This document shows positions 1 to 9,547 of a stretch of 64,000 bases of DNA, piece by piece. A program made the translations under genes and the position numbers. The notes beneath the pieces were generated by a model. The model saw only the letters and a list, made by a program, of their open reading frames with translations, was not told the origin of the DNA and made no database searches. Source of the DNA: Bacillus sp. EAC (GTDB taxonomy: Bacteria > Bacillota > Bacilli > Bacillales > Bacillaceae_G); assembly GCF_002156875.1 (NCBI RefSeq), contig NZ_NCSY01000006.1, forward strand, positions 186,001 to 250,000, read 5' to 3'. The first letter of the stretch is position 1. Every line of letters begins with the position of its first letter.

Positions 1-2
1 CA

Positions 3-221
3 CGTAACCAATCATATAAATTAGCTGCTCAGGCAGTTCTAGGTGCTGCTAAAATGGTTCTGGACACTGAATTACATCCTGGTGAACTTAAAGACCAAGT
101 TTGTACGCCAGGTGGTGCAACAATTGAAGCGATAGCTGAATTAGAAAAGCAAGGCTTCCGTTCAGCAATTCTTTCTGCCATGGAAAGATGTACAGAAAAA
201 TCAAAATCTCTTGGTAAATAG
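3..221 (+). CDS. proC: Pyrroline-5-carboxylate reductase, C-terminal fragment
   Basis: The window opens inside this gene; 72 residues are read in frame 3 before TAG at 219-221. The fragment carries the conserved C-terminal signature of pyrroline-5-carboxylate reductase: an [20 protein letters not shown] stretch followed by [10 protein letters not shown] and a closing cysteine-containing helix. The enzyme makes the last, NAD(P)H-dependent step of proline synthesis in the cytosol. A strong terminator follows at 241-270. The N-terminal nucleotide-binding domain lies outside the window, so it cannot be told which ProC paralogue this is. Confidence 0.9.
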   Translation, partial: RNQSYKLAAQAVLGAAKMVLDTELHPGELKDQVCTPGGATIEAIAELEKQGFRSAILSAMERCTEKSKSLGK

Positions 222-240
222 AAACATAAAAATGAAGCTT

Positions 241-270
241 AAAAAAACCTCTCAATTCGAGAGGTTTTTT
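241..270 (+). terminator. Rho-independent terminator of proC
   Basis: Stem CCTCTC (248-253) pairs with GAGAGG (259-264) around a 5-nt loop, flanked by an A-run on the left and six T on the right. It lies 20 bp after the proC stop codon. Confidence 0.85.
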
Positions 271-315
271 CTATGATTATTTATCAAAAATAGTAAGAAA
301 ACTTTTACTTCCTAA

Positions 316-353
316 ATAAAAAAACTGCCGAGTTGTCTTCGACAGTTTTTTTC
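316..353 (-). terminator. Terminator of tpx
   Basis: An inverted repeat with arms AAAACTG and CAGTTTT around a partly paired centre lies 6 bp beyond the tpx stop. Read on the minus strand it ends in a T-run. Confidence 0.7.
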
Positions 354-358
354 AAGAA

Positions 359-859
359 TTATTTAGCCGCTTTTACAGCTTCGATTGCTGCTTCGTAGTT
401 TGGATGAGTTGTACCTTCACTTACGTACTCAACATAAGTAACAACGTCATTTGAATCTACTACGAATACTGCACGAGCTAATAAACGTAATTCTTGCATT
501 AATACGCCATATGCTTCACCGAAAGAAGCATCACGGTGATCTGAGAAAGTATGTACATTTTCTAGTCCACTTGCTGCACACCATCTTTTTTGTGCGAAAG
601 GTAAGTCCATAGAAATTGTTAAAACATCAACGTTTCCTAAGTTAGATGCTTCTTCATTAAAACGACGAGTTTGAGCATCACAAATACCAGTATCTACAGA
701 AGGAACTGCACTAATTAAACGAACTTTTCCAGCTGAATTTTCTAAAGTTACTGGGCTTAAGTCATTTGCTAATACTGAAAAGTTTGGAGCTTTATCTCCT
801 ACTTTTACTTCGTTACCGATTAAAGTTACAGGATTGTTTTTAAAAGTTACATTTGCCAT
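359..859 (-). CDS. tpx: Thiol peroxidase Tpx
   Basis: A 166-residue atypical 2-Cys peroxiredoxin that reduces hydrogen and alkyl peroxides with electrons from thioredoxin in the cytosol. The peroxidatic Cys60 sits in PSVDTGICD, and the resolving Cys94 in RWCAASGL, as in the Tpx family. The frame is open five codons further upstream, but the ATG at 857-859 is preferred: it has GGGAGG 7 nt upstream and gives the family N-terminus [13 protein letters not shown]. Length matches B. subtilis Tpx. The neighbours ytfJ and ytfI on the same strand repeat the B. subtilis order. Confidence 0.95.
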   Translation of the reverse strand: MANVTFKNNPVTLIGNEVKVGDKAPNFSVLANDLSPVTLENSAGKVRLISAVPSVDTGICDAQTRRFNEEASNLGNVDVLTISMDLPFAQKRWCAASGLENVHTFSDHRDASFGEAYGVLMQELRLLARAVFVVDSNDVVTYVEYVSEGTTHPNYEAAIEAVKAAK

Positions 860-950
860 GATATTTCCTCCCAAAATTACAAAATGTTCACAACATTTAT
901 CTTACTGGAAGGAACTACTGAATGCAATTAACTTAACTTAATTTTTATAT

Positions 951-1394
951 TTAATCCAATTCTGAATCATATCCATCATCTTCATCAGAAGAATCTTCTT
1001 TTTTCTTCATATAACTTTTTACTTTTTCAAGCGCTTGAGGGGTTAGATCCATCAACTTTTCAATCAAATGTGTATTTTGATCTAAGTGTAAAAGTTTCAC
1101 TCCATCTTTATTTACAATCAAAAAAGCGATAGGAGTAATCGATGCACCACCACCAGTTCCCCCTCCAAATGGATGAGGACTTCTTACTTCAGCTTGTTTC
1201 ACCCCATCAACAAGATGGTAATTACGGAACTCACTCCCTCCTGCTGCGAAACCTACGCCTACCTTTGAAACTGTTAAAATCAAGCTACCATCTGGAGTTG
1301 AAATCGGATCTCCAATAATAGTATTTACATTAATCATTGCTGATAAATTTTCCATCGCTGCGTGCATTAAGTCCCCAATTGGATGTTGACTCAT
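951..1394 (-). CDS. ytfJ: GerW/YtfJ-family spore protein
   Basis: A 147-residue member of the GerW (YtfJ) sporulation family. It shows the family core: MINVNTIIGDP, then a glycine-rich SKVGVGFAAGGSEF segment and a GGGTGGGASITPIAFL strand, with an acidic C-terminal tail. In B. subtilis the protein is made in sporulation and is needed for the cortex hydrolase SleL to act at germination; that role is inferred here from family and synteny. The start is the ATG at 1392-1394, 7 nt after GAGGTG. The GTG three codons earlier overlaps that ribosome binding site. It follows ytfI by 11 bp, so the two form an operon. Confidence 0.92.
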   Translation of the reverse strand: MSQHPIGDLMHAAMENLSAMINVNTIIGDPISTPDGSLILTVSKVGVGFAAGGSEFRNYHLVDGVKQAEVRSPHPFGGGTGGGASITPIAFLIVNKDGVKLLHLDQNTHLIEKLMDLTPQALEKVKSYMKKKEDSSDEDDGYDSELD

Positions 1395-1405
1395 TTTAAT
1401 CACCT

Positions 1406-2035
1406 CTAATTAGTTTCAATTGGATGTGTTGCTTTAAAATCTTTTCTAGTTTTCAAATAAGCTTTTAGCAATAATAGTCCTGTGAAGACCGCTTTGCGTA
1501 CCGAAAATGAAAAACGAATTTTACCTGAAGTTTCCATTATCGATGCATAATAGTTAGGTGTAATATCTATATTTGGCGGCTGATGTAGGATCGTGAACTT
1601 TCTTAATAAATTCTCAAAAATACCAATCGCACTATAAACAGTTCCTATAGAAATACCCGTTAAAGCTGAATTCCCAACACCAAAGTGAATATGATAAGTC
1701 AAATTGTAAATTTGTACTGACTTTAAAAATTGAATAATGATAGTATGTGCATTTGAATATAAGTTTATGAAAAAATCAATTTGTTGCAGGACAGATAAAT
1801 CCCTTTTTTTCTCTAAATTCTTAGCATCTTCCTTTACTTCTTCCGGTCTTTTTAACGGTATATTAAAGGTAAACTTTATTAAATTCTTCAAAATTGATAT
1901 TTTAACATTCATAAACCTTTCTTCGTTCGTGTAGACAGTTTTAATCATTACTCTCATATGAATAAAAAGGATAAAGAAAATTAAGAGAAGAATGATGATT
2001 GCTATAAAAATTAGAACAGAATAAAAATAAAGCAA
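1406..2035 (-). CDS. ytfI: DUF2953 membrane-anchored protein YtfI
   Basis: A 209-residue protein with one strongly hydrophobic N-terminal segment (about residues 3-26) and a second weak hydrophobic stretch near the C-terminus. It matches YtfI, a DUF2953 protein of unknown biochemical role that is paired with ytfJ across Bacillaceae. The start codon appears to be TTG at 2033-2035, with GGGTGG about 10 nt upstream; no better Met lies nearby. Product function is unknown; a part in sporulation is only suggested by the ytfJ neighbour. Confidence 0.75.
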   Translation of the reverse strand: MLYFYSVLIFIAIIILLLIFFILFIHMRVMIKTVYTNEERFMNVKISILKNLIKFTFNIPLKRPEEVKEDAKNLEKKRDLSVLQQIDFFINLYSNAHTIIIQFLKSVQIYNLTYHIHFGVGNSALTGISIGTVYSAIGIFENLLRKFTILHQPPNIDITPNYYASIMETSGKIRFSFSVRKAVFTGLLLLKAYLKTRKDFKATHPIETN

Positions 2036-2091
2036 GAAAACGAAACCACCCTTTTTTGTATCAGTATAGGCAATTAAACTTTGGCATAAAC

Positions 2092-2126
2092 AAAAAGAAT
2101 GGTAAAAAACTCACCATTCTTTTTTA
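2092..2126 (-). terminator. Terminator of ytcJ
   Basis: Perfect inverted repeat AAAAGAATGGT / ACCATTCTTTT around a 9-nt loop. On the minus strand it ends in a T-run. The ytcJ TGA (2111-2113) lies in the loop and stem. Confidence 0.8.
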
Positions 2127-3682
2127 TACACTATATTTCCTCTACTGATTGTTCCCTTACATTCCATCATTAATAAATCTTCTTCATTAAGTAAAAAAGG
2201 ATTTTCATCAAATAAAATAAAATCTGCTACATATCCAGGAACTAATAATCCTCTTTCATCATCTTGACCAAATGAGGCAGCGCTACTAATTGTATAGAGT
2301 TTTATTGCTTCAAATAGACTAATTGATTCTTTTTCATTATAAATTTGTCCATCTTTTGCCTTTCTAGTTGTAGCCGAATAAATACCCTGCCAAGGATTAA
2401 TTGTATCAATTGGAGTATCTGAGCCATTTGCTAAAGGAATCGATTCATCTAATAATGTTTTTACTAAAAACGCATATTGATTTCGCTTTTCACCTATTCG
2501 TTCCAATAACCAAGGATAATCACCATAAATAAATGAAGTTTGACTATCGACCACGAGATTTAACCCTTTCATTTCCTGAACAAGCTTTGGTGATAGAAGT
2601 GTACAATGAATAAAACGGTCTGGAAGTTTTCCAGTATTAGGGAATTTTTTAACAGCATCAATTGCCTGACTTACCGCTCGATCACCGATCATATGAAATG
2701 CAATAGGTAATCTATTCTCCCGTGCATTCTTTGTGATTGATTCTAACTTTGATGGACTTGTGACTTGTAATCCAGTTGAACTTTTTTCATCCTCATACGG
2801 CTCTTCTAAAAGTGCAGTTCTTCCACCAAATGATCCGTCAATAAATGCTTTGACACCACCAAAAGAAACATTTTTATTTCCATTATGTATACGCCCTTTT
2901 ACCTCGTTTAAAGTAGTATGGTGAATTAGTAAATGAGTATGAAATGATAATTCATCAAGTAACTGCTCATAAAGGTCGATTACTAGATTTGCGTTGCCAT
3001 AGTAGGATAAATCTTCAGTTACCGCAGCTACAATTCCATTTCGGTGGCAATCTTTAACAGCTGTACTAATCGCCTTCGATAAATAAATATCATTTGGTGC
3101 TGGCATTGTCTTTAAGATAAGATTAACAGCCTCATCATAAAGTAATCCGTTCGGTTTACCATCATCAGAATAACCTACTTGACCACCTTCAATTATTGTC
3201 ATTTCATTTATGTTTGCCGCTTGAAGTGCAAGTGAATTTACGAAAAAGACATGCCTACATGTTCTTTTAAGCACGATTGGATTTTTAGAAGAAAGTTTAT
3301 TTAAATCCTCAACAGAAAATGATTGCTCTGAGGTCCATTCATTTTCATTCCATCCCTCACCAATAATCCATTCATTTGATTTATATTTATCAACTGTAGT
3401 TTTCATAAGTTGAATCATTTCGTCATAGGATCGGCAATATGATAAATCTACTCGATTCATCGCTTCTCCATGACCAATTAAATGTAAATGACTATCTATA
3501 AAACCTGGAAACCCAATCTTCCCTTTACAATCAATCAACTCAACATTCTCATCTAATCCATTCAAAAGGTCTTTATATGTACCAGTTTTAATAATCTTTT
3601 CGCCCTCTGTATAGATTGCGTCAACAGTTTTTCCTTCGCGTTCCATTGTATAAAATAAACCATTGTACCAAAGCTTCTTCAA
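2111..3682 (-). CDS. ytcJ: Amidohydrolase family 3 protein YtcJ-like
   Basis: A 523-residue metal-dependent hydrolase of the amidohydrolase-3 group (YtcJ/NfdA-like). Visible metal-site motifs are GFIDSHLHL near the N-terminus, HMIGDRA and RFIHCTLL in the middle, and NGSDTPID toward the end, followed by the family GLLVPGYVADFILFDENP segment. The true substrate is not known. The frame extends to 3733, but that part overlaps the terminator of ytcI, and TTG at 3680-3682 with AAAGGA about 11 nt upstream gives the usual MKKLWYNG start. It lies directly downstream of ytcI, as in B. subtilis. Confidence 0.85.
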   Translation of the reverse strand: MKKLWYNGLFYTMEREGKTVDAIYTEGEKIIKTGTYKDLLNGLDENVELIDCKGKIGFPGFIDSHLHLIGHGEAMNRVDLSYCRSYDEMIQLMKTTVDKYKSNEWIIGEGWNENEWTSEQSFSVEDLNKLSSKNPIVLKRTCRHVFFVNSLALQAANINEMTIIEGGQVGYSDDGKPNGLLYDEAVNLILKTMPAPNDIYLSKAISTAVKDCHRNGIVAAVTEDLSYYGNANLVIDLYEQLLDELSFHTHLLIHHTTLNEVKGRIHNGNKNVSFGGVKAFIDGSFGGRTALLEEPYEDEKSSTGLQVTSPSKLESITKNARENRLPIAFHMIGDRAVSQAIDAVKKFPNTGKLPDRFIHCTLLSPKLVQEMKGLNLVVDSQTSFIYGDYPWLLERIGEKRNQYAFLVKTLLDESIPLANGSDTPIDTINPWQGIYSATTRKAKDGQIYNEKESISLFEAIKLYTISSAASFGQDDERGLLVPGYVADFILFDENPFLLNEEDLLMMECKGTISRGNIVYKKEW

Positions 3683-3708
3683 TTCAAACACTGTCCTTTC
3701 ATCAAAAT

Positions 3709-3737
3709 AAAAAATGAGGGAATATTCCCTCATTTTA
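3709..3737 (-). terminator. Terminator of ytcI
   Basis: Inverted repeat AAAATGAGGG / CCCTCATTTT around AATATT, with a T-run on the minus strand, 15 bp after the ytcI stop. Confidence 0.85.
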
Positions 3738-3751
3738 TCATAAGAATTTGT

Positions 3752-5326
3752 TTAATTCGATTCTCTTACATCTTCCATTGCACGTAATTCTACTCGTCGA
3801 ATTTTTCCAGAGATTGTTTTCGGAAGCTCTTGGACAAACTCTATTTTTCTTGGATATTTATATGGTGCAGTTACGCTTTTCACATGATCCTGAAGCTCTT
3901 TAATTAGTTCTTCTGGATTCGCTGGATTTTCCGTAAGGACGATGAATGCCTTAACAACATTTCCACGTAGCGTATCCGGACTTGCTACTACAGCACATTC
4001 TTTTACTAGTTTATGCTGAACAAGAGCGTCTTCGATTTCGAATGGACCAATTGTATATCCTGAACTGATAATGATGTCATCACTACGGCCATCAAACCAA
4101 TAGTAACCATCCTCATCTTTTTTCGCTCGATCTCCTGTTAAATAGTAATCACCTTTAATTTGTGCGTTAGTACGCTCCAAGTCATTATAGTAATGTTTAA
4201 ATAATGCAGGTGACTTTATGTGAACACCGATATTTCCTACTTGGTTTACTCCTACCGGAATACCATGGTCGTCAACAATATCAACTAAATTTCCCGGAGT
4301 AGGAATTCCCATCGAACCTTCTTTTGCTTTTATATCTTTCATTGTACCAATTAATAAAGTATTTTCTGTTTGTCCATATCCATCTCTTACATCAACTTGA
4401 AAATATTTTTTAAAAGTACGAATTACTTCTAGATTCAAAGGTTCTCCTGCAGAGACGGCACTTCTTAAAGCAGGCAAGTCATACATTTCTAAATTCTCTT
4501 CTTTCGCCATAAAACGGTATTCAGTAGGTGTACTACAGAATACTGAAATATCATGTTCCTTAATTAATGATAGGAATGTTTTTGCTTCAAACTTCCCTTC
4601 ATAAAAGAACCCTGTTGCACCACTACCTAGAGTTGCTAAAAATGGACTCCATATCCATTTTTGCCAACCTGGGCCTGCTGTTGCCCAAACTATGTCATCT
4701 TCTGTCACATCTAACCAACTCGAAGCAACTGTTCGAATATGTGCATATCCCCAGCTATGTGTATGTACAACTCCTTTTGGATTCCCTGTTGTACCCGAAG
4801 TATATGAAATAAAGGCCAAATCATCACTTTTTGTCTCTACTGTTAGGACATGAGCACCGCTTATTGCCTGCTCATTTAAGGAAATCCAAACACCATTTTC
4901 TTCATGGATGGTAAATAATTTATATTTCCCACCTTTAACTATACTATTGAATGTATTTAAGTACTCATTGTGAGCGACAATTGCTTTGACTTCACTATGT
5001 TCGATACGATACAAAATATCTTTTAATGTTAATAATTCTGATCCTGGAACAATAACACAGCCAATTTTCAATATGGCCAAATAAACCGCATATGTTTCAA
5101 CACATCGCGGCATCATTACAAATAGTTTATCCCCTTTTTCAAGTCCATTATTTTTAAATGTAAAGGCGTATTGATGAACTTTATTATATAAATCCTTATA
5201 CGATATTTGATGAGTTTCACCTTTCGCACATACCCATTTAAGTGCCAGTTTGTTTGTTGATGCAAATTTCTCAATTTCCCAAACAATATTATACATTTTT
5301 GGAGCAATTAGACTAGTTCCAATCAT
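3752..5326 (-). CDS. ytcI: Acyl-CoA synthetase, YtcI-like
   Basis: A 524-residue member of the AMP-forming acyl-CoA synthetase superfamily. The ATP/AMP loop YTSGTTGNPKGV is at residues 175-186. It is followed by DGYGQTENT, the YLTGDRAKKDEDGYYWFDGR hinge region, and the catalytic Lys508 in PKTISGKIRR. This architecture activates a short- or medium-chain carboxylic acid to its CoA thioester in the cytosol; the acid cannot be told from sequence. GGGGG lies 9 nt before the ATG. The neighbour YtcJ could supply its acid substrate, but that is inference. Confidence 0.88.
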   Translation of the reverse strand: MIGTSLIAPKMYNIVWEIEKFASTNKLALKWVCAKGETHQISYKDLYNKVHQYAFTFKNNGLEKGDKLFVMMPRCVETYAVYLAILKIGCVIVPGSELLTLKDILYRIEHSEVKAIVAHNEYLNTFNSIVKGGKYKLFTIHEENGVWISLNEQAISGAHVLTVETKSDDLAFISYTSGTTGNPKGVVHTHSWGYAHIRTVASSWLDVTEDDIVWATAGPGWQKWIWSPFLATLGSGATGFFYEGKFEAKTFLSLIKEHDISVFCSTPTEYRFMAKEENLEMYDLPALRSAVSAGEPLNLEVIRTFKKYFQVDVRDGYGQTENTLLIGTMKDIKAKEGSMGIPTPGNLVDIVDDHGIPVGVNQVGNIGVHIKSPALFKHYYNDLERTNAQIKGDYYLTGDRAKKDEDGYYWFDGRSDDIIISSGYTIGPFEIEDALVQHKLVKECAVVASPDTLRGNVVKAFIVLTENPANPEELIKELQDHVKSVTAPYKYPRKIEFVQELPKTISGKIRRVELRAMEDVRESN

Positions 5327-5450
5327 GTGGTTTATCCCCCTTTTGCCATCATTAGTAATTTATATTTAGGAGTTGTCCAAAATAGAATAAATAAAGATTT
5401 CGTTAAAAATGGCTCGAAACCCTTCTTTTATCAGAAAATTTACACAAATT

Positions 5451-5480
5451 AAAAAACCATCTATATAAGATGGCCTTTTA
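5451..5480 (-). terminator. Terminator of the aldose-epimerase-like gene
   Basis: Hairpin CCATCT / AGATGG with loop ATATA, preceded by AAAAAA on the plus strand (a T-run on the minus strand), just after the stop codon at 5487. Confidence 0.75.
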
Positions 5481-5486
5481 ATCGAG

Positions 5487-6368
5487 TTATTCATTTGAAT
5501 GCGTTCCTACTGAAATACTAAAAGTACACTTAAAAATTTCATTAGGGTCTAAAGATTGGACACCTAATCGGTCTTTCATTTCCTTTACAAATCCCATTTC
5601 GTCTGCTATACCATACCATGGTTCGATGCAAACAAAAGGTGCAGTCTGAGTTGTCCATATTCCAACATACGGGAAACCAACAAATTCAACCTTCACGTAA
5701 TTCGGGTGATTTTTTGAGCGTATTGAAATCGCATTTTTATTAAGTTTTTCAAGGATCAAAGCATCATCTTTAAATAGTTTACGTGTTAAAGGTAAAACAT
5801 TTGTGTTTTCAGCTATTAGTTCCCTTTTCCCATTTCTATATGCACCTTCTAATTTAATTGTTTCTATTATTTCTTGATCATCAAACTGTAAGAAATAATC
5901 TTCGAAAGATTCACCTTCCATTATAGGTACATTAAAAGCAGGATGTGCACCAATCGAAAATGGCATTGTAACTGTATCTTTATTTGTTACTTCATATGTA
6001 ATGTAAATTGTTTCATTCTTAATCTTATAGTTTATTCTTAATGAAAAGATAAACGGAAACTTCTCACTCGTTTGTTCATTACTTAATAACTCATAAGTTA
6101 TTTCATCTTTTTTTTCATCAACTAAATTAAAATTAAAATCTCTAGCAAAACCATGCTGAGAAAGTTCATAAGTTTCATTATTTATTTTATATTGATTTTC
6201 GAAAAGTTTACCTACTATTGGAAAAAGCACGGGAGCATGTCTCCCCCAAAAGGAGGGATTTGCATTCCATAGATATTCAATCTTATTATTCTTGGAAAAA
6301 ATACTAGTCAACTCTGCGCCTTCAGACTTAGTGGTAATTTTAATTAGTTCATTTTCTAATATTGACAT
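5487..6368 (-). CDS. Aldose 1-epimerase family protein (LacX-like)
   Basis: A 293-residue galactose-mutarotase-like protein of the LacX subgroup. Family signatures are LSQHGFARDFNF (His72, Arg76), IGAHPAFN (His142) and CIEPWYGIAD (Glu249), which supply the acid, base and sugar-binding residues of aldose 1-epimerases. It should interconvert anomers of a sugar or sugar phosphate in the cytosol. AAAGGAG precedes the ATG by about 10 nt. The gene stands alone between ytcI and sspA, a place where B. subtilis has none, so it may be a later insertion. The substrate is not known. Confidence 0.85.
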   Translation of the reverse strand: MSILENELIKITTKSEGAELTSIFSKNNKIEYLWNANPSFWGRHAPVLFPIVGKLFENQYKINNETYELSQHGFARDFNFNLVDEKKDEITYELLSNEQTSEKFPFIFSLRINYKIKNETIYITYEVTNKDTVTMPFSIGAHPAFNVPIMEGESFEDYFLQFDDQEIIETIKLEGAYRNGKRELIAENTNVLPLTRKLFKDDALILEKLNKNAISIRSKNHPNYVKVEFVGFPYVGIWTTQTAPFVCIEPWYGIADEMGFVKEMKDRLGVQSLDPNEIFKCTFSISVGTHSNE

Positions 6369-6440
6369 GACCGAGATGCTCCTTTTGGTTAGTAATTAAT
6401 ATTATAGCAAACATTCGAGTCATTATTAAACAAATAGAAA

Positions 6441-6466
6441 AGAGGTAGGTTTAATCCTACCCCTTA
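6441..6466 (-). terminator. Terminator of sspA
   Basis: Hairpin GGTAGG / CCTACC with a 6-nt loop about 25 bp after the sspA stop. On the minus strand it continues into CTCTTTTC. Confidence 0.65.
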
Positions 6467-6487
6467 ATCCATAATTATTTAAATTTA

Positions 6488-6694
6488 TTATCTAGAATAT
6501 CCACCAAGGCTTTGTTCAGCCATTTGTACTAAACGCTTTGTGATCTCACCACCAACAGAACCATTCGAACGAGAAGTTGCATCTGGGCCAAGTTGAACTC
6601 CAAACTCTGAAGCAATTTCATACTTCATTTGGTTTAAAGCTTCTTGTGCACCTGGTGCTACTAAATTATTTCTACCTGAATTTCTATTTGACAT
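6488..6694 (-). CDS. sspA: Alpha/beta-type small acid-soluble spore protein
   Basis: A 68-residue alpha/beta-type SASP that coats DNA in the dormant spore and protects it from UV and heat. The GPR protease site is seen as EIASEFGV, and the second conserved block as [16 protein letters not shown]. It is preceded by a near-perfect ribosome binding site, AAGGAGGTGAC, and a plausible sigma-G promoter. Position next to thiI matches B. subtilis sspA. Expression in the forespore late in sporulation is expected for the family. Confidence 0.95.
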   Translation of the reverse strand: MSNRNSGRNNLVAPGAQEALNQMKYEIASEFGVQLGPDATSRSNGSVGGEITKRLVQMAEQSLGGYSR

Positions 6695-6718
6695 GTGTTG
6701 TCACCTCCTTGTGAGTAT

Positions 6719-6748
6719 AGAGTGTGATAAAACACATGTCTTCATTCA
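6719..6748 (-). promoter_or_regulatory. Candidate sigma-G promoter of sspA
   Basis: On the minus strand TGAATG (6743-6748) is followed after 16 bp by CACACTC (6720-6726), close to the forespore sigma-G pattern TGAATA / CATACTA. It lies about 25 bp upstream of sspA. Confidence 0.5.
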
Positions 6749-6862
6749 TAATTTATTTGGTAATTTTTAGTATTTTTTCTTCGTTAAAAGATTAATGAAT
6801 TTCTTTAGAATCAGTGATTAAAAGCTGTTTCGTAAACTTACTTGCTATTTACCAAAGTATTG

Positions 6863-6993
6863 GTTGATTTTCGCTCCAAGATGCTCGCTTTCCGAGGGGT
6901 AGGCGCTGAACCTCCTCGGCGCAAAGCGTCCTTGAGTGAGTCTCAGCTGTCCCACTCCTCCCGCAGGAGTCTCACACCTTCGATTCCAATCAA
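6863..6993 (+). repeat. Bacillales-type intergenic repeat, copy 1
   Basis: A 131-bp GC-richer block in the 390-bp gap between sspA and thiI. It begins GTTGATTTTCGCTCCAAG and ends TTCGATTCCAATCAA, so the ends are imperfect inverted repeats. The interior includes CTCCTCGGCGC and CTCCCGCAGGAGTCTC. Diverged copies are at 25651-25773 (inverted) and 58168-58275. It contains no open frame. Similar blocks are familiar from Bacillales intergenic regions. The rest of the gap holds nothing I recognise. Confidence 0.7.
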
Positions 6994-7085
6994 AATCTTT
7001 ATTTGTCTTTCCCTTTACTAAGCCTAAGAAACAACAAACTTTTAGAAAAGAGCATTAACAAAATAGATGTTAAATAGAACAGGTC

Positions 7086-8315
7086 CTATAATAAAGCATC
7101 GATGTCAATTTCATTCTCTTTTGAGTTCGTCTGTTTACGAACCGTTTCATTTTCAAAGATGATTGTTTCTCTGGAAACGACTGCTTCATTTATTAAGTCT
7201 GTAAAATCAAAACGACTTTCAAATCGAGCAACTTTATCTCGTTTTGGTTTAGTTGTTGGGTTTGCAGGTGTGAAAATTGTACAGCAATCCTCATAAGGTC
7301 TGATACTAATATCATACGTATCAATTTTTTTAGCAATTTCCATAATTTCTAACTTATCCATTGCTAATAGTGGTCTTAATACAGGATAATTTGTTACTTC
7401 ATTTATTGTATGCATGCTTTCCAACGTTTGACTTGCAACTTGTCCTAGGCTTTCTCCAGTAGCTAAAGCCAGTGCCTTACGATCGATTGAAACTTGTTCA
7501 GCAATTCTTAACATGATTCGTCTCATAATCGTCATCGTATAACTTGCTGGCATTTCTTTATGAATTGCTTTTTGAATTTCTGTAAATGGAATAACGTGTA
7601 AAGTAACTCTCTTACAGTATCTAGTTAACTTACTAGCTAAGTCCGTTACTTTTTGTTTTGCGCGATCACTTGTAAATGGTGGACTTTCAAAATGAATTGC
7701 TTCTATTGAAACTCCTCTTTTTAAGAGCATATAAGCAGCAACGGGACTGTCAATTCCACCAGATAATAGAAGCATTACTTTTCCGCCAACACCAACTGGG
7801 TAACCACCTGCTCCGTATTCTTCTCCACAAGTAATATAAGTTGCGTCATCTCTTACTTCTACACGAACCGCTACATCCGGATTATGAACATCTACAGTCA
7901 GTTTTTCAGTATTTTGGAGGATATATCCACCAAGTTCTCGATTTAATTGTGGCGTATTTAAAGGAAATTGTTTATAACTGCGTTGAACATTTACTTTAAA
8001 CGTCTTTACACTCTCACCAAGTTCTTTAATCGCTTCAAGTGCGCCTTTTTTAATAGCCTCTAATTCGGTATCAACTTTTCTAGCATAACTAAATGTATGA
8101 ATACCAAAAACTTGTTTTAAACTAGCTGCTACCTTTTCATGGTCTTCACCATTTAATTTAATGTACATACGATCACGTGTAGCAATTATTTTTATGTTTT
8201 CAAAGCTCTTTAATCGATTTCTTACATTTTCTCTTAAAATACTTGTAAAACGACCTCTATTTTTTCCTTTAGTCGTCATCTCACCATATCGAATTAAAAT
8301 ATATTCTACATTCAT
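7086..8315 (-). CDS. thiI: tRNA 4-thiouridine / thiamine sulfur transferase ThiI
   Basis: A 409-residue ThiI with the usual Bacillus layout: ferredoxin-like N-terminus, THUMP domain (about residues 60-165) and PP-loop ATPase with [14 protein letters not shown] (P-loop 185-191). The C-terminal rhodanese domain of the E. coli protein is absent, as in B. subtilis. It adenylates tRNA U8 for 4-thiouridine formation. GAGGTAA lies 6 nt before the ATG and overlaps the stop of nifZ; the gap is 5 bp, so translation is probably coupled with the dedicated sulfur donor. Confidence 0.95.
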   Translation of the reverse strand: MNVEYILIRYGEMTTKGKNRGRFTSILRENVRNRLKSFENIKIIATRDRMYIKLNGEDHEKVAASLKQVFGIHTFSYARKVDTELEAIKKGALEAIKELGESVKTFKVNVQRSYKQFPLNTPQLNRELGGYILQNTEKLTVDVHNPDVAVRVEVRDDATYITCGEEYGAGGYPVGVGGKVMLLLSGGIDSPVAAYMLLKRGVSIEAIHFESPPFTSDRAKQKVTDLASKLTRYCKRVTLHVIPFTEIQKAIHKEMPASYTMTIMRRIMLRIAEQVSIDRKALALATGESLGQVASQTLESMHTINEVTNYPVLRPLLAMDKLEIMEIAKKIDTYDISIRPYEDCCTIFTPANPTTKPKRDKVARFESRFDFTDLINEAVVSRETIIFENETVRKQTNSKENEIDIDALL

Positions 8316-8320
8316 TTTTG

Positions 8321-9463
8321 TTACCTCGTTACTTTATATAAATTTTTTATTACTTCTGTTATTATCTTGTTAAATCTTGCTACTTCATCCAACGTATTTT
8401 CATATGAAAGACTGATCCTTACTGCACTACCAGCAACTTGTTCGCTCTTACCCATACTTTGCAATATTCGGCTGATCTCATATGTTTTTGAAGAGCAAGC
8501 AGACTTTGTAGAGATATAAACACTTTCTTCAGATAGAGCATGCACAATTACTTCAGGCTTTAATCCTATAAAAGAAATGTTAATTATATGTGGAGCAAAA
8601 TTTGAAAGTGGCGAATTCAGTACAGAACCTTCTATTTCGTTTAAATTAGATAGTAACTTATTTCTCATGTTTACTAAATGATTTCTCATCTCATTTTGCT
8701 TTTCAAAAATCATTCTTAATGCTTTAGCCATAGCGACAATGCCAGCTAGATTTTCAGTACCTGAACGAATTTCTCTTTCTTGAGAACCACCAGTTGATAG
8801 GGACGATAACATAACACCTTCTCGAACATACAAAAATCCAGTGCCCTTGACACTATGAAACTTATGTCCAGAAACTGTTAATAAATCGATTGCAGATTCC
8901 TTAATGTTTACTGGTACTTTACCAATACCTTGAACTGCATCGACGTGGAAGTATATTTTCGGATAATTCTTTAACAGTTGTCCAATCTCGCTAATCGGTT
9001 GGATTGCTCCTGTTTCATTGTTTACATGAATAACTGATACAAGTATAGTATCCTCTTTCAAAGCATTCTTTACCTGTTCCATAGAAATAAATCCATTTTC
9101 ATCAGGTGAAAGATAAGTAACTTCAAACCCTAGTCCTTCAAGTTGCTTATAAGCTTCATAAATTGACGGATGCTCGATTTCCGTTGTGATTAGATGCTTT
9201 CCTCTAGAACGATGCATCATTGCCGTTCCCTTTATAGCAAGGTTATTTCCCTCAGTTCCACCAGATGTAAAAATAATCTCAGATGGTTGTACAGAAAGAA
9301 GATCAGCAATTTGATTTCTTGCTTTCGTCAGCAATTGCTCCGATTTCCCACCTAGTTTATGAATGGAAGAAGGATTCCCAAAAAACTGTTCTGAAACAGT
9401 CAAATATGTGTCTAATACCTCTTTATACGGTTTTGTTGTAGCACTATTATCAAAATAAATCAT
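8321..9463 (-). CDS. nifZ: Cysteine desulfurase NifZ (ThiI partner)
   Basis: A 380-residue PLP-dependent NifS/IscS-family cysteine desulfurase. The PLP lysine is Lys201 in [12 protein letters not shown], and the persulfide cysteine is Cys323 in [12 protein letters not shown]. The N-terminus [13 protein letters not shown] and the [10 protein letters not shown] loop are typical. In B. subtilis the equivalent NifZ passes sulfur to ThiI for tRNA 4-thiouridine. The 5-bp spacing to thiI in the same direction supports the same role. Length is normal. Confidence 0.94.
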   Translation of the reverse strand: MIYFDNSATTKPYKEVLDTYLTVSEQFFGNPSSIHKLGGKSEQLLTKARNQIADLLSVQPSEIIFTSGGTEGNNLAIKGTAMMHRSRGKHLITTEIEHPSIYEAYKQLEGLGFEVTYLSPDENGFISMEQVKNALKEDTILVSVIHVNNETGAIQPISEIGQLLKNYPKIYFHVDAVQGIGKVPVNIKESAIDLLTVSGHKFHSVKGTGFLYVREGVMLSSLSTGGSQEREIRSGTENLAGIVAMAKALRMIFEKQNEMRNHLVNMRNKLLSNLNEIEGSVLNSPLSNFAPHIINISFIGLKPEVIVHALSEESVYISTKSACSSKTYEISRILQSMGKSEQVAGSAVRISLSYENTLDEVARFNKIITEVIKNLYKVTR

Positions 9464-9516
9464 TACTGTACCTCCATGTTGCTTACACCAGTTTCATTAT
9501 ATCCGATAACAAACTG

Positions 9517-9547
9517 AAACCCCTAAGATTTTCATCTATAGGGGTAT
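9517..9547 (-). terminator. Possible terminator of ezrA
   Basis: Inverted repeat ACCCC / GGGGT around the ezrA stop codon. The following T-run on the minus strand is weak (TTTCAGTTT), so this may be only a partial terminator. Confidence 0.4.
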
